A DNA stretch of 17,628 nucleotides. It comes from Prevotella sp. UBA2456 (GTDB lineage: Bacteria > Bacteroidota > Bacteroidia > Bacteroidales > Bacteroidaceae). Shown in pieces: positions 1 to 7,048 of the stretch (its first letter is position 1; each line of letters starts with the position of its first letter). The notes beneath the pieces were generated by a model. The model saw only the letters and a list, made by a program, of their open reading frames with translations, made no database searches and was not told where the DNA came from. Location of the stretch: the NCBI GenBank assembly GCA_002342415.1, contig DDPY01000004.1, positions 852 to 18,479 of the forward strand, read 5' to 3'. The position numbers and the translations under genes are program-made.

Positions 1-459
1 GTCATCACCGTCGAGCCTTGGCGCTCTGCTGCCTTCCCCGTCATCAAGGACTGTATGGTAGACCGCAACGCCTTCGATAAGATTATCCAGGCTGGCGGTT
101 ACACCACCATCCGTACGGGTCAGGCTCAGGATGCCAACGCCATCCTCATCCCCAAGGAGGATGCTGACGAGGCTATGGACTGCGCCAGCTGCATCGGCTG
201 TGGTGCTTGCGTAGCAGCTTGTAAGAACGGCTCTGCCATGCTCTTCGTATCGTCTAAGGTGTCTCAGCTCGCCCTGCTTCCTCAGGGTAAGATTGAGGCT
301 GCCCGCCGTGTGAAGAACATGATTGCCAAGATGGACGAACTCGGCTTCGGCAACTGCACCAACACTCGCGCCTGCGAGGCCGTATGCCCGAAGAACGAGA
401 CCATCGCCAACATCGCCCGCCTCAACCGCGAGATGCTGAAGGCCAAGATCGCCGACTAA
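1..459 (+). CDS. sdhB: Succinate dehydrogenase/fumarate reductase iron-sulfur subunit, 3' part
   Basis: The reading frame is open from base 1, so the true start lies upstream; 152 C-terminal residues are visible before the TAA. Two cysteine clusters are seen. The first is CASCIGCGACVAAC followed by KNGS. The second is CTNTRACEAVCPKNE. This is the C-terminal ferredoxin-like half of SdhB/FrdB that carries the 4Fe-4S and 3Fe-4S clusters. In this family the subunit passes electrons between the FAD subunit and the membrane cytochrome b subunit; in anaerobic Bacteroidota the complex usually works as a fumarate reductase. The genes for the other subunits would be expected upstream, outside the window. 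A strong terminator follows 25 bp after the stop, so this is the last gene of its operon. Family assignment is firm; the direction of the physiological reaction is inference. Confidence 0.95.
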   Translation, partial: VITVEPWRSAAFPVIKDCMVDRNAFDKIIQAGGYTTIRTGQAQDANAILIPKEDADEAMDCASCIGCGACVAACKNGSAMLFVSSKVSQLALLPQGKIEAARRVKNMIAKMDELGFGNCTNTRACEAVCPKNETIANIARLNREMLKAKIAD

Positions 460-484
460 GGAGATTCACCTTAATTATAATAAT

Positions 485-520
485 AGAGCGCCGCAGAAAT
501 GCTTCTGTGGCGCTCTTTTT
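485..520 (+). terminator. Rho-independent terminator after sdhB
   Basis: A 14-bp stem (AGAGCGCCGCAGAA pairing with TTCTGTGGCGCTCT, one G-U pair) encloses a 4-nt loop (ATGC) and runs into five T. It lies 25 bp past the sdhB stop. On the minus strand the same hairpin is followed by an AT-rich stretch, so it may also stop ferritin transcripts coming from the right. Confidence 0.92.
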
Positions 521-557
521 GCTGGAAAACAAGCAAGGGGCATAAATGCAAAACTCT

Positions 558-1049
558 TTACTCTTCCTTCACGTTGCCTACGATGTCGTCGATGGTGGCA
601 ACGGTGTGGCCGTCACGATGACGGAAGAGGTTGAGGATGTCGCGGACGGTCTTTTCCTCTTCTACCTGCTCGTCAATGAACTGGTCGATGAAGTTGATGG
701 AGGCGCGGTCGTGCTCGGCATCAGCCACGTCAGCCAGTTCGTTAATCTTCTCTGTCACCCACATCTCGTGCTTCAGTGTGCGCTCGAAGATATCCTTAGG
801 GTCCTTGAAGTCGTTCTCAGGAGCGTCGATAGCCGTTACTTGGGCCTCGCCACCACGGTTCAGTACGAAGTCGGCCATCTTCAGGGCGTGCTCCTTCTCT
901 TCGTTCGAGTGGTCGAACATCCAGTTGGCAAAACCTTTCCAGCCCTCCTTGCGGAACCAGAAGGCCATCTCGAGATAGAGGTTTGATGAATACAGCTCAG
1001 CTGTGATTTGTGTGTTAAACGCATCTTGCATCTTTTTTGAAATGTTCAT
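558..1049 (-). CDS. ftnA: Ferritin (non-haem, FtnA type)
   Basis: 163 residues, the normal length for prokaryotic ferritin. The four-helix bundle is recognisable, with ferroxidase-centre residues at E18 (helix A), E51 and H54 (motif EEKEH, helix B), E95 (helix C) and E127/Q128 (helix D). Ferritins oxidise Fe(II) and store Fe(III) in a 24-mer shell in the cytoplasm; in anaerobes they also limit Fenton chemistry. The gene stands alone: sdhB ends toward it from the left, and repair-gene remnants lie upstream on the same strand. A TACTTTTG -7 element lies 55 bp before the ATG. Bacterioferritin is less likely because no haem-binding methionine pattern is obvious. Product is certain; the symbol follows the usual naming. 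Confidence 0.96.
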   Translation of the reverse strand: MNISKKMQDAFNTQITAELYSSNLYLEMAFWFRKEGWKGFANWMFDHSNEEKEHALKMADFVLNRGGEAQVTAIDAPENDFKDPKDIFERTLKHEMWVTEKINELADVADAEHDRASINFIDQFIDEQVEEEKTVRDILNLFRHRDGHTVATIDDIVGNVKEE

Positions 1050-1103
1050 AGTCTTTTTCCTTTCTATTTAAAGTTAAAATGTTTTTAGATTGTGTTTATG
1101 CTG

Positions 1104-1111
1104 CAAAAGTA
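1104..1111 (-). promoter_or_regulatory. Ferritin promoter -7 element
   Basis: Read on the minus strand the octamer is TACTTTTG followed by C, a full match to the Bacteroidota TAnnTTTG -7 consensus. It gives a leader of about 50 nt. No convincing -33 TTTG was found at the usual distance. Confidence 0.7.
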
Positions 1112-1226
1112 CAACATTTTCTTGACTTTCCCTTTTTCTTTCAGAATTATTTGCTATATTTGCAGTCGAAAACTTATTGTCGAACCCTTTAAACGATTTT
1201 GCCGATGGCGAGCACCAGGATGAGTG

Positions 1227-1390
1227 CAGCGGTTCCCACAGATGTCGCTGCATGTCTACATGGCCATTGGCTTTGAACGTTACACCTTCTTCTTCCAGAA
1301 GTGTCCATAGGTGGTCACATAGCCGCGAGGTATCTGACTGACGATGTTCAGCACGTCATGCTGGAATGCTCGTGCCTGCACTGGCAGCAT
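1227..1390 (-). pseudogene. Alkyltransferase-like (MGMT/ATL family) remnant with internal deletion
   Basis: Two pieces of one family lie in different frames. An open frame from ATG at 1390 encodes FQHDVLNIVSQIPRG then YVTTYG, the conserved start of the MGMT/ATL DNA-binding domain, and stops at 1280. A second frame from 1298 to 1227 encodes LEEEGVTFKANG then HVDMQRHLWEPL, the usual C-terminus of that family. The roughly 50 residues expected between them, including the PCHRV-type active-site segment, are missing. The parent would recognise O6-alkylguanine in DNA. The gene abuts the AlkD-like fragment to its right, so one deletion may have damaged both. Reading these as homologous pieces is from family memory, not an alignment. 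It is non-functional as it stands. Confidence 0.72.
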
Positions 1391-1394
1391 TTTA

Positions 1395-1607
1395 TCACGA
1401 CATAAGCAGTTCTGGAATCTCGCTAAGCGGTGTATCCTTAGCGGCTTTGACCACTTCTCGAGTCTGTGGCACCTTGAGGCCTAAGAATTCATCGCCTTCG
1501 CCATATTCGCCTGGTCCTGTCTTGAAGAAACGCATCAGTACTTGCCGCTGTTCTTCATTGTGCATCGACTCCATATAGTTAATAATCTCCTTGGCTGTTA
1601 TCATCAT
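1395..1607 (-). pseudogene. AlkD-like DNA alkylation repair protein, N-terminal fragment
   Basis: About 70 residues remain from the start at 1604 or 1607. They contain NEEQ, the segment RFFKTGPGEYGEGDEFLGLK and VPQTREVVK, all typical of the N-terminus of the AlkD-like HEAT-repeat glycosylase family. Full-length members have about 220-230 residues. The frame stops at 1395 right after PELLMS, where intact proteins continue into further HEAT repeats. The next bases belong to the MGMT/ATL remnant, so the gene was cut by a deletion. The parent family removes bulky or cationic N3- and N7-alkylpurines from DNA. An open frame upstream to 1655 is ignored because it has no family similarity. Confidence 0.8.
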
Positions 1608-1676
1608 TTTATGCTTATTTGGCAACAAAGATGCATGTTTTTGAGAAAAATACATTCATAATTCTGTAGTTTTTCG

Positions 1677-1684
1677 TAACTTTG
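1677..1684 (+). promoter_or_regulatory. Promoter -7 element of the bcp operon
   Basis: TAACTTTG followed by CAGC matches TAnnTTTG exactly, 28 bp before the peroxiredoxin ATG. It is probably the main promoter for the four genes from 1713 to 4221. No clear -33 element was found. Confidence 0.75.
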
Positions 1685-1712
1685 CAGCATAAAAGACCGT
1701 AATTATAGCAAG

Positions 1713-2165
1713 ATGAAAATAGGTGATAAGGCGCCCGAGATACTGGGTAAGGACGAACAGGGACGGGATATCCGTCTGAGTGACTACAGGGGACGCAAGC
1801 TGGTGCTGTATTTCTATCCGAAGGATAACACCAGTGGCTGCACCTCTGAGGCTTGCAGCCTGCGCGACCACTACAGCGAGCTGCAAAATGCCGGCTACGA
1901 GGTGGTGGGAGTGAGCAAGGACTCAGCCGCCTCGCATCAGAAGTTCAAGGAGAAGCACGAGCTGCCCTTCCCGCTGATTGCCGATATAGACCACACGCTG
2001 CTGGAGGCGATGGGAGCCTGGGGCGAGAAGTCGATGTATGGCAAGAAGGTGATGGGCACCATCCGCACTACCTTTGTCATCAACGAGGACGGCATCATCG
2101 AGCAGATATATGCCGGCAAACAGATCAAGACCAAGGAGCATGCAGAGCAGATTCTGGAACGGTGA
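1713..2165 (+). CDS. bcp: Thioredoxin-dependent peroxiredoxin, BCP/PrxQ type
   Basis: 150 residues, the standard length for BCP/PrxQ. The peroxidatic cysteine C43 sits in the motif NTSGCTSEAC, and C48, five residues later, is the resolving cysteine of the atypical 2-Cys group. R118 in GTIRTTF fits the conserved active-site arginine. The enzyme reduces hydrogen peroxide and organic hydroperoxides using thioredoxin and has no signal peptide, so it is cytoplasmic. It is the first gene after a consensus -7 element; the next gene starts 25 bp past its stop, and the stop codon forms the loop of a hairpin. The operon context with DNA-repair-like genes suggests a role in oxidative damage defence. Confidence in the family is very high. 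Confidence 0.97.
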   Translation: MKIGDKAPEILGKDEQGRDIRLSDYRGRKLVLYFYPKDNTSGCTSEACSLRDHYSELQNAGYEVVGVSKDSAASHQKFKEKHELPFPLIADIDHTLLEAMGAWGEKSMYGKKVMGTIRTTFVINEDGIIEQIYAGKQIKTKEHAEQILER

Positions 2166-2174
2166 GCCGTTCCA
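2155..2174 (+). other. Intercistronic hairpin with the bcp stop codon in its loop
   Basis: TGGAACGG and CCGTTCCA form a perfect 8-bp stem around the 4-nt loop TGAG, which contains the bcp TGA. No T-run follows, so it is not a typical terminator; it could slow 3' exonucleases or modulate read-through into the next gene. Confidence 0.6.
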
Positions 2175-2190
2175 TACGGAAATAGAGCTG

Positions 2191-2823
2191 ATGCAACTGA
2201 TACAGCAAATGGGTTTCCTGCCTTTGCTGGATAGTGGTATTCGTGGCTATTCTGCAGAAGAGATGGCCGATGACGATTGTCGCTACGTGGTACTGCCCGA
2301 TGGCGGATGGGACTGGCCTTTGTGGAAATGGAAAGGACCAGTGGTGACGGAGGGCAACTGCGTCTATGGCAAATTCTTCGCCCAGAAGGCCGGCTTTATC
2401 AGTCGTGAGTGGTGGCCCGACTTCATGAACTACCGCCGTGCTACGCATCCTCAGCCCCAAGAGGGCAGCATTGAGGAGGCCATCCTGCTGACACTGCAGG
2501 AGCAGGGCAGTATGATTACGCGAGAACTGAGGGCTGCCTGTGGCTTTACCGGTCCGAAGATGCGTAGCAAGTTTGATGGTTATGTCACGCGCCTGCAGAT
2601 GGGCTGCTATATCGTGACAGAGGATTTTGTCTATCCTGTCGACAAGCATAACAGGGAGTACGGATGGGGCTGGTCGCTGCTGACCACTCCTGAACAGCTG
2701 ATAGGGCGCGAAGCCTGCCGCCCAGAGCGCACGCCTGAAGAATCCTTCCAAAGGATGTTCGAGCACTTCCATCAATTGGTGCCTCAGGCTACAGACTCGC
2801 AAATCATGAAACTTTTGAAATAA
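2191..2823 (+). CDS. AlkZ-related winged-helix protein
   Basis: 210 residues from the ATG at 2191. An open extension upstream to 2074 lies inside bcp and is not used. Recognisable parts are an N-terminal GFLPLL segment, then YGKFFAQKAGFIS and REWWPDFMNYRR (about residues 59-83), a winged-helix-like stretch at about 95-145 (MITRELRAACG, then FDGYVTRLQM) and a C-terminal YGWGWSLLTTPEQL. This pattern fits a Bacteroidota group annotated as AlkZ-related, after the AlkZ/YcaQ glycosylases that unhook DNA crosslinks. I cannot identify AlkZ catalytic glutamines with certainty, so catalytic activity is unproven. It is cytoplasmic and co-directional with bcp (25-bp gap). The next gene starts 47 bp downstream. 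Confidence 0.75.
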   Translation: MQLIQQMGFLPLLDSGIRGYSAEEMADDDCRYVVLPDGGWDWPLWKWKGPVVTEGNCVYGKFFAQKAGFISREWWPDFMNYRRATHPQPQEGSIEEAILLTLQEQGSMITRELRAACGFTGPKMRSKFDGYVTRLQMGCYIVTEDFVYPVDKHNREYGWGWSLLTTPEQLIGREACRPERTPEESFQRMFEHFHQLVPQATDSQIMKLLK

Positions 2824-2870
2824 AAAGAGATATAAGCTATTTTTTATCAAATCATTAACCCCATAGAGCT

Positions 2871-3575
2871 ATGAAAGATAATCGTATGATTGCTGCTGCC
2901 CTCATTGCACTGGGCATTATATGCCTTGGATGGAGCATCAAGGCAGGTATTGACAATTTTGCCAACAAGGACCGTAAGGTAAACGTGAAGGGTCTCGCCG
3001 AGCGCGAGGTGGAGGCAGACAAGGTGACGTGGCCCATCGTATCGAAAGAGCTGGGCAACGACCTGCCTGAATTGTATAACAAGATTGGGGTGACCCAGGG
3101 CAAGATCAAGGCCTTCCTGCTGCGAAACGGTATCAAGGAGGCAGAGCTGACGGTCAATGCCCCACAGGTGGTCGACCTGAATGCCCGCGAGTATGGAGAG
3201 CGCAACCAGCCCTACCGATACATTGTTACCTCAGTCATTACCGTCACCTCGCAGAATGTAAAGCAGGTGCGCAGCATCATTGCCAAGCAGGGCGATCTGC
3301 TGAAGGAGGGTGTAGCCATTGTAGACGGAGGCTACGACAACCCTGTCAAATACGAATACATATCGTTCAAGGAGATGAAGCCCAAGATGATGCAGGAGGC
3401 CATCGAGAATGCCGAGAAGACCGCCCAGCAGTTTGCCGAGAACAGCCACTCGCAGCTGAACAAGATCGTGAGTGCCGACCAGGGTCAGTTCTCCATCGAG
3501 AATCGTGATGAGAACACTCCCTACATCAAGAAGGTCCGCGTGGTTACCACCGTCACCTACTCGCTGAAAGACTAA
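2871..3575 (+). CDS. SIMPL domain (DUF541) membrane-anchored protein
   Basis: 234 residues. An N-terminal hydrophobic segment at about residues 6-26 (IAAALIALGIICLGWS) acts as a signal anchor or uncleaved signal. The rest is a SIMPL/DUF541 domain: it opens with KVNVKGLAEREVEADKVTW, the hallmark start of the family, and closes with VRVVTTVTYSLKD. Proteins of this family (BP26/OMP28, YggE) lie in the periplasm or envelope; YggE has been linked to lower oxidative stress, but the biochemical role is unknown. Its place after bcp and before a uracil-DNA-glycosylase-like gene is compatible with a stress operon. The N-terminus has no lipobox. Confidence 0.9.
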   Translation: MKDNRMIAAALIALGIICLGWSIKAGIDNFANKDRKVNVKGLAEREVEADKVTWPIVSKELGNDLPELYNKIGVTQGKIKAFLLRNGIKEAELTVNAPQVVDLNAREYGERNQPYRYIVTSVITVTSQNVKQVRSIIAKQGDLLKEGVAIVDGGYDNPVKYEYISFKEMKPKMMQEAIENAEKTAQQFAENSHSQLNKIVSADQGQFSIENRDENTPYIKKVRVVTTVTYSLKD

Positions 3576-3594
3576 GCGGGCAGCGATAGACCAG

Positions 3595-4221
3595 ATGGAA
3601 TCGTACTTGAACAAGGAGAACATAGCGCGCAGCCGGAACGGTGTGGAGTATCATCCGTTGATACCCTTCTTGCCAGAGAATGCCAAAGTGCTGTTCTTAG
3701 GCAGTTTTCCACCACAACGGAAGCGGTGGTGCATGGACTTCTATTACCCCAACTTCATCAACGACCACTGGCGCATAGAGGGGGCTGTCTTCTTTGCCGA
3801 CCGCAGCCACTTTGTGGATGAAGCGAACAAGTGTTTCAAGCTCGCTGATATCGTGGCTTTCTGTCAGGAGAAGGGCATTGCATTCTACGATACCTCCACA
3901 GCTATCCGCCGACTTCAGGACAATGCCTCAGACAAATATCTCGAAGTGGTGGAACCTACCGACATCCGAGCCCTGACAGCCCAGCTGCCCCGGCTACGCG
4001 CCATTGTGACCACAGGCGAGAAAGCCACCGAGACACTCTGCAACACGATGAATATCCCTGCCGTTCCCAAGGTAAACAGCTACGCAGCCATCCCCGATGT
4101 ATTCAACAGGAATGGAGAACAACTCTTGCTCTATCGCCTGCCTTCTTCATCGCGGGCCTACCCTTTGGCTTTCGACAAAAAGGTAGAAGCCTATAGACGA
4201 ATGTTTGAACTATTCGAGTAA
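3595..4221 (+). CDS. Uracil-DNA glycosylase family protein
   Basis: 208 residues, starting 19 bp after the SIMPL stop. Motif LGSFPPQRKRW (residues 35-45) occupies the place of the UDG/MUG water-activating loop, followed by FYYPNFINDHWR. LRAIVTTGEKATETL (134-148) is the central strand-helix of the fold, and LPSSSRAYP (182-190) is equivalent to the second active-site loop. This matches a Bacteroidota clade annotated as uracil-DNA glycosylase family. The classical GQDPYH and HPSPLS motifs of UNG are absent, so substrate choice (uracil, mismatched or other damaged bases) is unknown. It ends the bcp operon; the following gene has its own promoter. Confidence 0.82.
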   Translation: MESYLNKENIARSRNGVEYHPLIPFLPENAKVLFLGSFPPQRKRWCMDFYYPNFINDHWRIEGAVFFADRSHFVDEANKCFKLADIVAFCQEKGIAFYDTSTAIRRLQDNASDKYLEVVEPTDIRALTAQLPRLRAIVTTGEKATETLCNTMNIPAVPKVNSYAAIPDVFNRNGEQLLLYRLPSSSRAYPLAFDKKVEAYRRMFELFE

Positions 4222-4247
4222 GAAGGTAGAATTACAAAAAAAATTGC

Positions 4248-4255
4248 TAACTTTG
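4248..4255 (+). promoter_or_regulatory. Promoter -7 element of the DUF2147 gene
   Basis: TAACTTTG followed by CAGGC is an exact TAnnTTTG match, 53 bp before the ATG, giving a leader of about 45 nt. No -33 TTTG was found at standard spacing. Confidence 0.75.
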
Positions 4256-4308
4256 CAGGCAAATTAGTACATACATATTTATTTATAAACTCAAAACATC
4301 AACAAGCT

Positions 4309-4704
4309 ATGAAGAAAATCTTATTTAGTTTCCTGCTTGCCCTCATTGCTACGATGGGCTATGCACAAGACATCAAGGGTAAATGGCTTACCGAGGCTGG
4401 TGACGCTCAGGTAGAAATCTACGAGCAGAATGGCAAGGTGAACGGCAAGATTGTCTGGCTCCAAAAGGGTCCTGACACCAAGGACGTGCACAATAAGGAC
4501 GAAAAACTGCGCACGAGAAAGCTGATGGGTGTCAACATCCTGTCGGGTCTCACCAAGAAGAAAGAGAAATGGGAGGGCGGCCGCATCTACAATCCCAAGA
4601 ATGGCAAGGACTACAAGTGCTCCATCTGGATGGATGGCAACAAGCTGAAGGTACGCGGATACATCGGATTCCTCTACGAAACCCAGACCTGGACAAGAAA
4701 GTAA
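4309..4704 (+). CDS. Secreted DUF2147 protein
   Basis: 131 residues. A Sec signal peptide covers residues 1-19 (MKKILFSF to GYA), with cleavage predicted before Q20. The mature part starts DIKGKWLTEAGDAQVEIYE, continues with NGKVNGKIVWLQ and GGRIYNPKNGKDYKC, and ends in VRGYIGFLYETQTWTR, the pattern of DUF2147: a small beta-barrel-like domain of about 110 residues, common in Proteobacteria and Bacteroidota. The function is not known. It is transcribed alone, with its own promoter and a perfect terminator. Location is periplasm or outer membrane side; there is no lipobox cysteine. Confidence 0.9.
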   Translation: MKKILFSFLLALIATMGYAQDIKGKWLTEAGDAQVEIYEQNGKVNGKIVWLQKGPDTKDVHNKDEKLRTRKLMGVNILSGLTKKKEKWEGGRIYNPKNGKDYKCSIWMDGNKLKVRGYIGFLYETQTWTRK

Positions 4705-4722
4705 ATCTTATCTCTATACGGC

Positions 4723-4769
4723 ATAGCCATCAGGACTCTTGATGAAATAGTCCTGATGGCTATTGTTTT
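4723..4769 (+). terminator. Rho-independent terminator after the DUF2147 gene
   Basis: A perfect 15-bp stem (ATAGCCATCAGGACT with AGTCCTGATGGCTAT) with an 11-nt loop, followed by TGTTTTG. The T-run lies only on the plus-strand side, so it mainly stops the DUF2147 transcript; it also separates it from the converging kinase gene. Confidence 0.9.
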
Positions 4770-4789
4770 GTGAGGGTATTCTATACCTA

Positions 4790-6808
4790 TCAGATGCCTG
4801 TAACCACGAAGCGACTCCCCTTGGTGTATTCCGAATCATAGACAAGGCTATACCCCATGGAAACCGCGAGTCGGCGAGCTAATGACAAGCCGATGCCAAG
4901 ACTTTGCTCATCCTTCGACAGTCGAACGAAGGGTTCAAAGATTCGTTCGGCATCTTCAGCAGGAATGACGGGGCCTTCGTTGCTGACGGATATAGCATAG
5001 GTGCCGTCAATATCGGCATAGCAGCTCATCTGCAGCTTACCGCCAGTAGCATACTTGTCAGCATTGTCGAGCAGACAGTCCAGCAGTTCATGCAATAGCG
5101 GACTCGTATGGACTATCACGTCGTCGGATACGGTGGTGCTGAACTCCGTGGCCAGCGTGCGCTGCTTGTCTATGGAAGAAGGCTGCAGGTCATAGCTTTT
5201 CAGGACGCTACGCGCCATTTCGTTCAGTCCTACCTCGTTCTCTTTAGGTGTTGGAATATCGTCACCGTATAGGCTGAACAGGATGAGCTGATGGGTGGAG
5301 GTTGCCACATGGTAGGCATCACGGCATACGGTGGCGCGCAGTTGCATATACTCTTCGTGTGGGATTTGTCCGTTTGAGTCGATAATCAGCTCTGCAGTGT
5401 TAATGAGCGTAAGCAGCGGTGAGCGCAGCGCATTGCTGCAAATCCGCTTCTCTTCGTCGGTGATGCCCGTTGCCCCTTGTGCGTAGGAATCAAGTACGGG
5501 ATCCATCAGCGACTCTATGTTTCGGGCTGCAGTGAGAATATCTTTGTAGCGCTTGGGACGCTCTTCGGGCTTTAGCCGGAAATCCGGGTTGTTGAATATG
5601 TGCGCATAGCCTCTCAACACACTGATGGGATTCTTCAGCTTCTCATGTATCGTGTTGACAAAGGCACGACGGATAGCCTGTCCGGCCTTTGTGTGACGGT
5701 GGGCCTCCTGCAACTGCTGGAACTGCTCCTTCAGTCGGCGGTTCTTCTTGTGGCGATAGACGAGCATACCTATGAGCAAGCCGATGATGGCCAGTGCCAT
5801 CAGGCCAACGATGACCAACTGAATGTGCCTCATCCGTGCCTTCTCCTGCTCGGCCTGAAACATATCAATGTCGTGCGACATTTCCACCAACTGCTGCTCC
5901 AGCAATTTGCGCTGGTCAACGAGCTGAAGACTGTCTTTTAACTGGGTGGCGCGATAGGCCTTCTGCCAGTCGCCCATCTCCTCATAGATGTTGATGCGCA
6001 GCTCTGTGGCCATCAGGGGCACTTCGATGGAGTCGCACCAGGCAAGGGCTTGCCGATAGTCGTTCTGCATGAGGCTATGGCACACCATCACCTGTTCGAG
6101 GTTGGCTGCATTGAAATGTGTCGGCTGATGCTGGCGGATGCTGTCGTAACGGTGGAAATAGCGCAGGAAGGCGGCCCGGTCATCCAGTTTGTTGGCAATG
6201 ATGCACCGATAGCCCAGCACACCGCTCTCGTACAGCGGATTCTGCAACATCTGTTGCGGCAGGCTGTCGAGGCACGCCATTGCCTCGGCGGGGCGGTTGA
6301 AACTGAGCGACTGTGCCAGCGAGAGGTAGGCGTTGAACACGGCTACGGGTTCTTTCTCGGCATCGAGGCCCTGAAGCGCGCGCCTGAAGTATTTCTCGCT
6401 CATCTCCGGCTGGTTGCGCCCGTTATAGAAGAATCCCAGGCCCATGTTGGCCATATAGAGATACTGCTCCTGATGGCGCTCCTTAGCATCGTCGGTGAGA
6501 TGGCGGATTTCGGAGTAGGCGCGGTAGAAATGCTTGTGGTTTACCTCATATATCACGCGATTCATCCACGTGCGATAAAATGTTGCCCAGTCATGATGTT
6601 GCTCCAGATACCTCATCAATCTCTGATGGACTGCATAGAAGGCGGAGTCGTTGCCACTGACCTGCGCTTCATACAGTCGCTGTATCATTTGCTCTTGTGT
6701 CGTGGGTTGCTGTTGCGGGTTTGCAGGTTTCTGCTTGGCAATGAGGGGTAAACTCATTACCAGCAGAACTGCACTGAAAACAATTTTTTTCACATCTAAT
6801 ACCATCAT
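4790..6808 (-). CDS. TPR sensor histidine kinase with a doubled DHp region
   Basis: 672 residues from the ATG at 6808 (6805 also possible). An in-frame ATG at 6865 is rejected because the -7 element lies at 6863-6870. Order: signal peptide or anchor (5-24), TPR-like helices (about 40-300), coiled coil (300-328), membrane helix (329-351), coiled coil, then two consecutive DHp-like regions. The first (about 380-441) has H388 in FVNTIHEKLKNPI, one residue longer than the usual HExRTPL box. The second (about 454-515) has CSNALRSPLLTL, with N459 where histidine would be. The HATPase domain has an N box (DNADKY, N582), a G1 box with asparagine instead of aspartate (SNEGPVIP), an F box (IFEPF) and a G2 box (SLGIGL). 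No response regulator gene adjoins it, so the partner is unknown. Signal input is probably periplasmic through the TPRs. Confidence 0.9.
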   Translation of the reverse strand: MMVLDVKKIVFSAVLLVMSLPLIAKQKPANPQQQPTTQEQMIQRLYEAQVSGNDSAFYAVHQRLMRYLEQHHDWATFYRTWMNRVIYEVNHKHFYRAYSEIRHLTDDAKERHQEQYLYMANMGLGFFYNGRNQPEMSEKYFRRALQGLDAEKEPVAVFNAYLSLAQSLSFNRPAEAMACLDSLPQQMLQNPLYESGVLGYRCIIANKLDDRAAFLRYFHRYDSIRQHQPTHFNAANLEQVMVCHSLMQNDYRQALAWCDSIEVPLMATELRINIYEEMGDWQKAYRATQLKDSLQLVDQRKLLEQQLVEMSHDIDMFQAEQEKARMRHIQLVIVGLMALAIIGLLIGMLVYRHKKNRRLKEQFQQLQEAHRHTKAGQAIRRAFVNTIHEKLKNPISVLRGYAHIFNNPDFRLKPEERPKRYKDILTAARNIESLMDPVLDSYAQGATGITDEEKRICSNALRSPLLTLINTAELIIDSNGQIPHEEYMQLRATVCRDAYHVATSTHQLILFSLYGDDIPTPKENEVGLNEMARSVLKSYDLQPSSIDKQRTLATEFSTTVSDDVIVHTSPLLHELLDCLLDNADKYATGGKLQMSCYADIDGTYAISVSNEGPVIPAEDAERIFEPFVRLSKDEQSLGIGLSLARRLAVSMGYSLVYDSEYTKGSRFVVTGI

Positions 6809-6862
6809 TTCGTATTGTCGTTTTATATTCTGAATGCGCTGGCTCGTTTGCCAAAGCATGTG

Positions 6863-6870
6863 CAAAAGTA
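6863..6870 (-). promoter_or_regulatory. Promoter -7 element of the TPR kinase gene
   Basis: On the minus strand TACTTTTG followed by CA matches TAnnTTTG. Transcription would start near 6855, which excludes an ATG at 6865 and supports a start at 6808 or 6805. Confidence 0.75.
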
Positions 6871-7018
6871 CTAAAGATTTTCAACACATGCAAGGACAAA
6901 TGCGCTATTTGAGCAATCTTTTGCTGATTTTGCAACGATTTTTGTTGATTTTATCACTCAAAGCCCGAAATCATCCAAATTTCCACCCGATATTGTCCTA
7001 TAACTAAAAATAATTTCG

Positions 7019-7026
7019 TAACTTTG
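7019..7026 (+). promoter_or_regulatory. Promoter -7 element of the DUF4298 gene
   Basis: TAACTTTG followed by CTG, an exact consensus match 22 bp before the ATG at 7049. A TTG at 6993-6995 is a possible -33 core, although its 23-bp spacer is slightly long. Confidence 0.72.
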
Positions 7027-7048
7027 CTGAAACAAATCAATAAAGCAA

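Noticed and set aside
546..986. Plus-strand open frame of 146 codons
   Set aside because: It lies antisense to the ferritin gene, whose ferroxidase residues are all intact; no recognisable family.
1155..1162. Plus-strand TATATTTG as a promoter
   Set aside because: It matches TAnnTTTG but points into the antisense of the pseudogene region, with no gene to drive and no -33 at normal spacing.
1366..1578. Plus-strand frame of 70 codons
   Set aside because: Antisense to the AlkD-like fragment, whose conserved residues read clearly on the minus strand.
2125..2850. Minus-strand open frame of 241 codons
   Set aside because: Antisense to the AlkZ-related gene, which carries recognised blocks and fits the operon.
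6050..6751. Plus-strand open frame of 233 codons
   Set aside because: Antisense to the TPR part of the kinase; no promoter and no family pattern.
6809..6865. Earlier start of the first kinase (ATG at 6865)
   Set aside because: The consensus -7 element covers 6863-6870, so that ATG would not be transcribed; the start at 6808 gives a proper signal sequence.
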